Positions 57,837 to 64,000 of a DNA stretch of 64,000 bases are shown piece by piece; the stretch's first letter is position 1, and each line of letters begins with the position of its first letter. A program made the position numbers and the translations under genes. The stretch covers positions 1,104,082 through 1,168,081 of the forward strand of contig NZ_SJPF01000001.1 in assembly GCF_007859755.1 (NCBI RefSeq), in the 5' to 3' direction. The notes beneath the pieces are model-generated. The model was not told the DNA's origin. It did no database searches and saw only the letters and a list, made by a program, of their open reading frames with translations. This DNA comes from Blastopirellula retiformator (lineage in GTDB: Bacteria > Planctomycetota > Planctomycetia > Pirellulales > Pirellulaceae).

Positions 57837-58841
57837 TTATTGCTTCTCTTTATCGAAGGCCGCGTCGAAGGCGACGTTGCTGGGAGCGAAGTCCATGTCG
57901 CGGACGAACTGGCACGATTCTTCCGCGCCATGCATCCGGTCCATGCCCGAGTCTTCCCATTCGATCGACAGCGGGCCTGCATAGCCGATGTCGTTGAGGG
58001 CGCGGATGATTTCTTCAAAGTTTACGCCGCCGTGGCCGGGGCTGCGGAAGTTCCAACCGCGGCGGTGATCGCCAAAGTCGATGTGGCTGCCCAAGATGCC
58101 GGTCTTGCCGTTGAGCGTGACGATTGCGTCCTTGATGTGGACGTTGTAGATGCGGTCCGGGAAGGCGCGGATGAACTCGACCGGATCGACCCCTTGCCAC
58201 AGCAGGTGGCTCGGATCGAAGTTGAAGCCGAATTCTTCACGACCGCCGACCGCGTCCAGAGCCCGCTCGGCCGAGTAAAGATCGAACGCGATTTCGGTCG
58301 GGTGAACTTCCAGGGCGAACTTGACGCCACATTCGCCAAAGACGTCGAGAATCGGGTTCCAGCGATCGGCGAACAGTTGGAAACCGTCATCGATCATCTT
58401 GGGCTGAACCGGCGGAAAGCTGTAGAGCAGGTGCCAGATGCTGCTGCCGGTAAAGCCGTTGACCACGTCGACGCCAAACTTCTGGGCGGCCCGGGCGGTC
58501 GCTTTCATCTCGTCGGCGGCGCGAGCGTTGACGCCGGCCGGGTCGCCATCGCCCCAGACATACGGCGGCAGGATCGACTTGTGACGTTCGTCAATGATGT
58601 CGCAAACCGCCTGACCGACCAGGTGGGCGCTAATCGCCAGGCACTGCAGGTCATACTTCTCAAGCTGTTCCCGTTTCTTTTCGCAGTAGTCAGCTTCGGC
58701 GTTCGCCTTGTCGACTTCGAAGTGGTCGCCCCAACAAGCGAGCTCCAGGCCGTCGAAACCGAAGTCCCGCATCGCCTTGGCCATCTCGTCCAGTTTCAAG
58801 TCGGCCCATTGTCCGGTGAACATCATAACGGGGCGTGCCAT
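57837..58841 (-). CDS. Sugar phosphate isomerase/epimerase (AP endonuclease 2-like TIM barrel)
   Basis: 334 aa. [69 protein letters not shown] and [20 protein letters not shown], with PLSIEWED, give the metal-binding E/D/H/E set of the xylose-isomerase-like barrel. Likely a sugar isomerase or epimerase, often tied to inositol or polyol use in planctomycetes. ATG at 58841 has GAGGAG 7 bases upstream. The frame stays open to 59072 with a lipobox-like [11 protein letters not shown], which I judge coincidental. Confidence 0.9.
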   Translation of the reverse strand: MARPVMMFTGQWADLKLDEMAKAMRDFGFDGLELACWGDHFEVDKANAEADYCEKKREQLEKYDLQCLAISAHLVGQAVCDIIDERHKSILPPYVWGDGDPAGVNARAADEMKATARAAQKFGVDVVNGFTGSSIWHLLYSFPPVQPKMIDDGFQLFADRWNPILDVFGECGVKFALEVHPTEIAFDLYSAERALDAVGGREEFGFNFDPSHLLWQGVDPVEFIRAFPDRIYNVHIKDAIVTLNGKTGILGSHIDFGDHRRGWNFRSPGHGGVNFEEIIRALNDIGYAGPLSIEWEDSGMDRMHGAEESCQFVRDMDFAPSNVAFDAAFDKEKQ

Positions 58842-59113
58842 GTGGAGCTCCTCTTTGGCGTCGTAGTAAGAGTTGGAAGGGGGGTGGCGAATTGCGTGCG
58901 ACGCAATCTCTGTCGCAGCAGGGCGGGCCGCACGAAACAGGTATTTTGCCCCTTCCCAGGCCGGCGTGCAACCTGTCGCCGCGATAGCGCACAGCAGCGC
59001 CAAGAAACGGGTGACAAGAAAAGGGAAGAGGACGAGTCCATTGGTTGTCGCCTGGTGGACTCGCCCTCTCACGCACCCAAAGATGGTGGGGCCTGGTTTG
59101 CTAGTGGCAGGCC

Positions 59114-60646
59114 TTACGCGGTTTCGGCATGATCGACGATCATTTCGTCGCCCCCTTCCAGAAAGCTGGCCAAGCCGCGGCTGCGGTAAGGCTGCTGAAG
59201 TTTACGAACCGCTTTCGATTCGATCTGGCGAACGCGTTCTCGGGTGACCGAGAAGATCTTGCCGACTTCTTCCAGCGTGTAGGAGTAGCCGTCGGTCAGA
59301 CCGTAGCGAAGACGGATGATCTCACGTTCGCGGTGGTTGAGCGCCTCGAGCACTTCGCACAGGCGATCCTTCAGGGCCTGCTGATGCGTTTCGTACAGCG
59401 GGTCCTCGTCGCGGTGATCTTCCAGGAACTCGCCGAAGAAGCTGTCATCGTGATCGCCGACCGGCTGGTCGAGCGACAACGGATTGCGGTTCATCTTCAA
59501 GATGACCCGGGCATCGTCCAGCGACAGACCGGCCCGTTCGGCGACTTCTTCCGGGGTCGGATCGCGGCCCAGCTCTTGCAGCAGATCGCGGGTCACTGCC
59601 CGCACCTTGCCCATCGTATCGATCATATGAACCGGCACGCGAATCGTGCGGCTTTGATCGGCGATGGCGCGGGTGATCGCCTGACGAATCCACCACGTGG
59701 CGTAGGTCGAGAACTTGTAGCCCCGTTGGTACTCGAACTTGTCGACCGCCCGCATCAGGCCGGTGTTCCCTTCCTGGATCAGGTCGAGGAAGCTGAGCCC
59801 GCGGTTGCGATATTTCTTGGCGATCGAGACGACCAGACGCAAGTTGCCGGCCGACAGCAGACGCTTGGCGGCGTCGTACTCTTCCTGGAACTCTTCAATA
59901 CGAAGCAAGCGGCGACGGAGCAGCGTCGGGCTTTCCAGCGTCACCTTCATCAGGTAACGGAGTTCGGTCCGCAGTTCGCCAACCGTTTGGCCGCCGCGGG
60001 AGACGCCCGCCTTGGTCGCTTCGTCAATCTGCACGAGCAGGGCGTCCATGCGGTGCGAGATTTCTCGCAATTTGGTCAGGAATTGGACGATCTTGTTGGT
60101 ACGTAGATTGAGTTCTTCGATCAGCCGGACCGCTTTCGCGCGGCGACGGATCATCGCTTTCACGGCGGCACACCGTTTGGCGAGCGGCGTCGACTTGCTG
60201 ATCACGACTTTGAAGTCGGCGACGTTGCCGCTGAGCAACTTGCGGAGCGTGACCAGGTTGGGCCCGATCCGCCGCATGATGTTCTTTTTCTCTTTGGCGT
60301 TGGTAACCGACACTTCGACCGTGCGATCGAGACGGAGCTTGCCGTCGCGAACTTGTTCGAGCAGCTGGACCGATTGTTCCAGGATGAAGTCGTTCGAGAT
60401 GAAAGCATGGCGGAAGCGGGTTCGCCAGAACTCAATTTGGCGAGCGGCGTTGATTTCTTCCTGACGCGACAGCATCGGGATCTCGCCCATCTGCATCAGG
60501 TACATGCGGACCGGGTCGTCAATCTGACTGTCGTCATTGGCGTCCTCGAACATCTCGTCTTGTTCTTCGGTCGATTGAGCCGAAAAGCGACGGGCTTCAT
60601 CTTGTTCGAAGTCATCGTTATCGAAAGCGTCATGCGCGTGAACCAT
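59114..60646 (-). CDS. rpoD: Principal-type sigma-70 RNA polymerase sigma factor
   Basis: 510 aa. Acidic N-terminus, then region 1.2 ([20 protein letters not shown]), a ~200-residue non-conserved region, region 2 ([60 protein letters not shown]), region 3 ([20 protein letters not shown]) and region 4 ([20 protein letters not shown]). Region 2.4/4.2 look standard, so it should read TTGACA/TATAAT promoters. The ATG at 60646 has GAGGAG 10 bases upstream. No primase gene is adjacent, unlike the common rpsU-dnaG-rpoD layout. Confidence 0.94.
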   Translation of the reverse strand: MVHAHDAFDNDDFEQDEARRFSAQSTEEQDEMFEDANDDSQIDDPVRMYLMQMGEIPMLSRQEEINAARQIEFWRTRFRHAFISNDFILEQSVQLLEQVRDGKLRLDRTVEVSVTNAKEKKNIMRRIGPNLVTLRKLLSGNVADFKVVISKSTPLAKRCAAVKAMIRRRAKAVRLIEELNLRTNKIVQFLTKLREISHRMDALLVQIDEATKAGVSRGGQTVGELRTELRYLMKVTLESPTLLRRRLLRIEEFQEEYDAAKRLLSAGNLRLVVSIAKKYRNRGLSFLDLIQEGNTGLMRAVDKFEYQRGYKFSTYATWWIRQAITRAIADQSRTIRVPVHMIDTMGKVRAVTRDLLQELGRDPTPEEVAERAGLSLDDARVILKMNRNPLSLDQPVGDHDDSFFGEFLEDHRDEDPLYETHQQALKDRLCEVLEALNHREREIIRLRYGLTDGYSYTLEEVGKIFSVTRERVRQIESKAVRKLQQPYRSRGLASFLEGGDEMIVDHAETA

Positions 60647-60764
60647 TAGGTGCGTTCTCCTCAAGAGTTCTGACTGGGCGACCGCGAGTCAGCGATCAGG
60701 CGACGATCCACATAGATGCAGCGTCCGTGCCGAATCCATACCGAGCGGTCGTCAATCGACCTAA

Positions 60765-60947
60765 ATGCATTCCCTCAAACGCTTTAAGAAAATGATGCGA
60801 CGCCTCCTGGGCGATTTTCATGTTGCCGGAGAGCATCATCCGGCGGGATTTGGTGATAACGATCAACGACAGCAAGCCTCAGATCAGCCGGGGGGAAGGG
60901 GGAACCAAACCGTAATAACTGAAAAAGACGCTATGAAGCGTTGTTGA
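60765..60947 (+). pseudogene. Possible relic of an lpxK-like gene end
   Basis: The 540 bases between the sigma factor and the enoyl-CoA hydratase have no intact gene. A 60-codon frame ends QTVITEKDAMKRC, strongly like the TEKDAVK motif near the end of tetraacyldisaccharide 4'-kinase (LpxK), with an HH pair ~29 residues earlier (GEHHPAGFG) where LpxK has DHH/DHQ. The middle (DNDQRQQASDQPGGRGN) looks degenerate. Either a decayed LpxK C-terminus or chance. The A/T-rich remainder to 61188 probably carries the next gene's promoter. Confidence 0.25.
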
Positions 60948-61188
60948 ATAGGTCTTCTCGAGCCGTGGCAAAGTTCCGTAAAACCAGGGGAAACTTCGAT
61001 GTTGATTGGTCTCAACATGTTCGATTCTTCACTTATCTCCCCTGCGACGTTAATCCCTGGATCGGCGATTCTTATCGTAAGTCTTTGCTGCCATGAGACT
61101 TGTCGCGTTTCTTCGGTTTTCGCTATGATGAAAACTTAGGTAGAAATCCAACTGTCCGTCATAACTAACCGAGCTAGACGTGATCAAA

Positions 61189-61977
61189 ATGAGCGAACCG
61201 ATCGTCGTCGTGAAGAAACATGCCCCGCTCGGGACGATCATTTTGAATCGCCCCGAGAAACGAAACGCCCTGTCGCGGGTCATGGTCGAAGAGCTGGAGC
61301 AGGCCTTTCGCGACCTGCACGCCGAGAAGAGCGTGCGGGCGATTGTGCTGACCGGCGCCGGAACCGCTTTTTGTGCCGGTCTCGACTTGGCCGAGATGCA
61401 CGCCGCCACCGGCGAAGAGGACTCGTTTGATCGTTGGCGCGACGACGTGGTCCGGCTCCGCGATCTGTACGAAATGATGCTGCGGTTTCCCAAGCCGATC
61501 ATCGCGGCGGTCAATGGTCCGGCGGTCGCCGGAGGGGCCGGTTTGGTGTTGGCGGCTGATTTCGCCATCGCCTCGTCCGAAGCGACGTTTGGCTTTCCGG
61601 AGCCGCGCCGCGGCGTGATCGCTGGGATCTGCGCCCCGCTGTTGACGTTTCGCATCGGCGGTTCGCATGCGGCCCGGTTGCTGCTGTTGGCCGAGACGAT
61701 CACCGCCCAGCGAGCCGAGGCGATCGGGATCTTTCAAGAGCTGATCCCGCACGAGAAGCTATGGGCCCGGGGAATGGAGATTGCCAATGAAATCGCCTTG
61801 TCGGCCGAAGAAGCGATATCGCTGACCAAGCGAATGCTGAACGAAACGATCGGCGAAACGCTGGAAACGTACCTCTCGGCCGGAGCCGCCGCCAGCGCGG
61901 CCAGCCGCACTACCGAAGCCGCCGCCGAAGGAATGAAGGCGTTCCTAGAAAAGAGAGAGCCAAACTGGCCGACGTAG
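61189..61977 (+). CDS. Enoyl-CoA hydratase/isomerase family protein
   Basis: 262 aa. TIILNRPEKRNALSRVMVEE, LTGAGTAFCAGLDLAEM (oxyanion hole) and VNGPAVAGGAGLVLAADFAI followed by FGFPEPRRGVIAG are the crotonase-fold signatures. E in PEPRRG is the usual catalytic position. It could act in fatty acid or amino-acid degradation; no partner genes are close. ATG at 61189 is preferred over GTG at 61180, which lies three codons earlier. Confidence 0.92.
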   Translation: MSEPIVVVKKHAPLGTIILNRPEKRNALSRVMVEELEQAFRDLHAEKSVRAIVLTGAGTAFCAGLDLAEMHAATGEEDSFDRWRDDVVRLRDLYEMMLRFPKPIIAAVNGPAVAGGAGLVLAADFAIASSEATFGFPEPRRGVIAGICAPLLTFRIGGSHAARLLLLAETITAQRAEAIGIFQELIPHEKLWARGMEIANEIALSAEEAISLTKRMLNETIGETLETYLSAGAAASAASRTTEAAAEGMKAFLEKREPNWPT

Positions 61978-62101
61978 GCCAAGTTGGCGGTAAGTGCCTG
62001 GCGCCATCTTCGCCGGATGAGTATGTCTTTGCACTATCAGAACGTTTTGAAGCCATGCTTACGCGACGAAGACGCCGTGAAAGCATGCCGCCATTAATCC
62101 T

Positions 62102-62368
62102 CTACGCGAACAACCAGGCCGCCGTTCCGGCGCCGATCGTCGCGGCGCCGAGCAGGATCATCCCGCTGCAGCCGACCCCAGTTGGTTTATCGAGTTCGCC
62201 GTCGGCGACCATTTTCGCTTCGATCTGTTCGACCAACTCTTTCGACTCTTTCAAGCCTCGGCCGGTCTCTTCACGCAGCATCTTGATGGCGGCGATCTTC
62301 TGCCCTTCTTTGAGCAGGCGTTTGATTTCGTCGAGTTGGCCATCCGGCGATTCATTTTCTACGTCCAT
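62102..62368 (-). CDS. Small membrane protein with an L7/L12 C-terminal-like motif
   Basis: 88 aa. QLDEIKRLLKEGQKIAAIKM then LREETGRGLKESKELVEQIE resembles the C-terminal domain of ribosomal protein L7/L12 (KIxAIKxxREaTGLGLKEAKdLVE), used outside ribosomes in many small proteins. It ends with one hydrophobic segment (GMILLGAATIGAGTAAWLFA) that could anchor it in the membrane. Start ATG 62368; AGGAG is 12 bases upstream, slightly far. Function unknown. Confidence 0.78.
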   Translation of the reverse strand: MDVENESPDGQLDEIKRLLKEGQKIAAIKMLREETGRGLKESKELVEQIEAKMVADGELDKPTGVGCSGMILLGAATIGAGTAAWLFA

Positions 62369-62602
62369 GGAAGCGACTTTCTCCTGGCGACTTGCAAGCG
62401 GGAACACGGTAACGAAGTGTAGCCGATATCACGCTCACGCCAAAATGGTTGGGCGACTCTAGTTCGACTAGGGATCGGTTGGCACATTCTTGGCGATCTT
62501 GCGGCGATCTCCGCTTGTGAACGGATCGCCGGATCCTGAGAATTCGACGAATACGGCAGTGCACGCCGCCTTGCCAAAGTCTATACCCAGGACGCTTCTC
62601 CC

Positions 62603-64000
62603 ATGTCTGACGCTCCCCGCCTAACAGTCCGTTGATTTTCTCAACGGGCTGCTGGATCGCAGGGATGCGATCCCAAAATAGCGACGTAAGTCGTTATTTT
62701 GGGATCCGCGAAGAGCTATGCTCTGAGCCTGGCGAGGTTGGAAAATGCCACGAGGGCATTTTTCAACAGGCAGCTAACCTTCTTCCAGTGGACCGTCTGT
62801 GTGATCGCGGCGATTGGTTTCGCCTTCGACATCTACGAGCTACTGATGTTGCCGCTGATCGTTCGGTCGGCGCTACAAGAGCTGATCGGCGCCGCCCCGG
62901 GTTCCGACGCGTTCAATGTTTTTGGTTGGGTTCCTCTTCTTTGTGCCGGCCATGGTCGGCGGGGTATTTGGACTAATCGGCGGCTATCTGACCGACCTGC
63001 TGGGGCGGCGGCGGGTGTTGGTCGCCAGTATCTTGCTGTACGCAGTCTCGGCGTTTGCATCCGGTTTCAGCACCGCGGTTTACATGTTGCTGGTGCTCCG
63101 CTGCTTCACGTTCATCGGCGTCTGCGTCGAGTTCGTTGCGGCGGTCGTCTGGCTGGCCGAGCTGTTCCCCGACCCGAAACGGCGCGAAGCGGTCCTTGGT
63201 TTCCCCCAAGCTTTCTCCTCGATCGGCGGGATGCTGGTAACCGGCGCCAACATGCTGGCGATTCACTATGGATCGCACCTGCCGGAAATCATGGGGGGAC
63301 ACGAAGCTTGGCGATACACGTTGATCTCCGGCGTGATCCCGGCGATTCCGCTGCTGGTGATTCGGCCGTTCTTGCCCGAGTCGCCAGCCTGGGCCGAAGA
63401 GAAAGCGGCCGGCACGCTGCAAAGTCCAAGCATCGCACAGCTCTTTTCGCCAGCGCTGCGACGCACGACGATCGTCACTACGATCATGTTTGCCTGCTCG
63501 TATGGAATCGCCTTTGGTGCGCTGCAGCAGACGCCGCGCATTGTGCCGCGCCTGCCGCAGGTGAAAGCGCAGGTCGAAGGGATGTCGGTTCCGGAGCAGA
63601 AGAAGACGGAACAAGCGGTCGCCGCCGAAGTGAACGGCGTGCAGGAAATTGGGGGTCTGGTGGGACGTTTCGTTTTGGCGGTGTTGGCGCTGGTGGTGGT
63701 CAGCCGCGTGACGCTGATCCGGATCTTCCTGTTTCCGGCATTGGTTTTCGTGCCGCTCCTTTCCTTTTATCCGGCTCGTTACAGCCTCGATCTCCTGCAT
63801 TACGGCATCTTCTTCGCCGGCGTGCTGACGGTCGGGCAGTTTAGCTTCTGGGGGAACTACCTGACGCGGGTCTATCCGCTCCACTTGCGAGGGACCGGCG
63901 AAAGCTTTGCCGCCAACATCGGGGGCCGGATGTTCGGCACTTCGTTCGCCATGGTGACCTCGCTGTTGGCGAGCGTCATGCCAGACAAATCGACCGCCTT
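62603..64000 (+). pseudogene. MFS transporter pseudogene interrupted by element copy 4 and a frameshift
   Basis: ATG at 62603 starts SDAPRL, then a 155-bp element enters at codon 7 and brings TGA at 62633. Removing the element with one TA restores an uninterrupted reading, PRLTFFQWTVCVIAAIGFAF and DIYELLMLPLIV. A second lesion follows: near 62916-62930 (a run of five Ts) the frame must change to continue as FLFFVPAMVGGVFGLIGGYL, TDLLGRRRVLVASILLYAV and LRGTGESFAANIGGRMFGTS. That frame stays open to the window edge. The family is MFS (sugar-porter/AAHS-like by eye), with motif A GGYLTDLLGRRR. Confidence 0.88.
62622..62776 (-). mobile_element. 155-bp TA-flanked hairpin-array element, copy 4 (reverse)
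   Basis: TAACAGTCCGTTGATTTTCT to TTTTTCAACAGGCAGCTA, in the orientation of copy 3. It is inserted within codon CTA of the MFS gene, with TA at 62622-62623 and 62775-62776. The net insertion is 153 bp, a multiple of three, but carries an in-frame stop. Its last hairpin has the CAGCCCGTTGA form, like copy 1. Confidence 0.9.

Noticed and set aside
58842-59072. Lipobox-like N-terminal extension of the isomerase ([11 protein letters not shown])
   Set aside because: ATG at 58841 has an excellent ribosome site and gives the normal family start; cytoplasmic TIM barrels of this type are not usually lipoproteins. Not fully excluded.
57840-59132. A 430-codon open frame antisense to the sugar-phosphate isomerase
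   Set aside because: The opposite strand encodes a clear TIM-barrel enzyme with ribosome site and terminator; the antisense frame has no motif.
59129-60106. A 325-codon open frame antisense to the sigma factor
   Set aside because: Shadow of the conserved sigma-70 regions 2-4.

Overview
The window looks like chromosomal DNA of a planctomycete, most likely a Pirellulaceae member of the Blastopirellula/Bremerella type (inference). The evidence is: a PVC-type cytochrome fused to a dehydrogenase propeller and HEAT-like repeats; repeated pairs of a DUF1559 pseudopilin-like protein and a small lipoprotein; an enlarged SecA; secreted proteins with VTDAGL leucine-rich repeats; and Gram-negative envelope genes (waaA, a GT9 glycosyltransferase). 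There are two tRNA genes (Arg-TCT, Leu-CAA), no rRNA, no CRISPR array and no phage.

Layout. 1-6 kb: a 5'-truncated heme protein, tRNA-Arg, a receiver/ATPase fusion, and a decayed DUF1559/lipoprotein pair. 6-14 kb: an M28 peptidase, a GT9 glycosyltransferase, two oppositely oriented genes (a methyltransferase and a membrane/LRR protein), a parDE toxin-antitoxin operon split by a small element, a DUF1559/lipoprotein pair and an MBL-fold hydrolase. 14-22 kb: secA, waaA, a wrecked alpha/beta-hydrolase gene and an O-methyltransferase. 22-26 kb: a lipoprotein with two tandem DUF1559 paralogues, then metK behind a possible structured leader. 26-36 kb: membrane and secreted proteins of unknown role, a UDP-sugar pyrophosphorylase/manC/ruvX run, an MFS exporter, and a tightly packed adenylate-forming enzyme/aminotransferase-V/DUF971 operon. 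36-48 kb: a thioredoxin-like protein, an HNH cassette, an aldo-keto reductase, PhoD, CorA, a rimK/rimB-like pair, a cold-shock protein and a CNNM/CorC-type protein. 48-64 kb: a prepilin/zinc-ribbon chimera, a CxxCH-LRR protein, a GYF-like protein, a creatininase-family protein, a peptidase-LRR protein, another DUF1559/lipoprotein pair, a sugar-phosphate isomerase, the main sigma factor, an enoyl-CoA hydratase and a broken MFS gene.

The most striking feature is small, non-coding, TA-flanked elements. A 155-bp hairpin-array element occurs four times (36374, 45563, 52244, 62622), always exactly 155 bp counting both terminal TAs. A 161-bp element (11294) and a 122-bp element (31983) have other sequences but the same TA ends. 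Removing an element plus one TA restores sensible ancestral sequence: an intact MFS reading frame, and a TAA stop directly abutting the toxin ATG in parDE. Three of the six insertions use the TA of a stop codon as target, which leaves the host protein unchanged. This fits a set of MITE-like elements mobilised by a TA-targeting (IS630/Tc1-like) transposase, none of which is encoded here.

Gene decay is frequent: a DUF1559 gene and its lipoprotein partner, the alpha/beta hydrolase with at least four frame changes, the MFS gene, and possible relics at 3286 and 60765. All start choices and functional names come from reading motifs by eye; no database search was possible.
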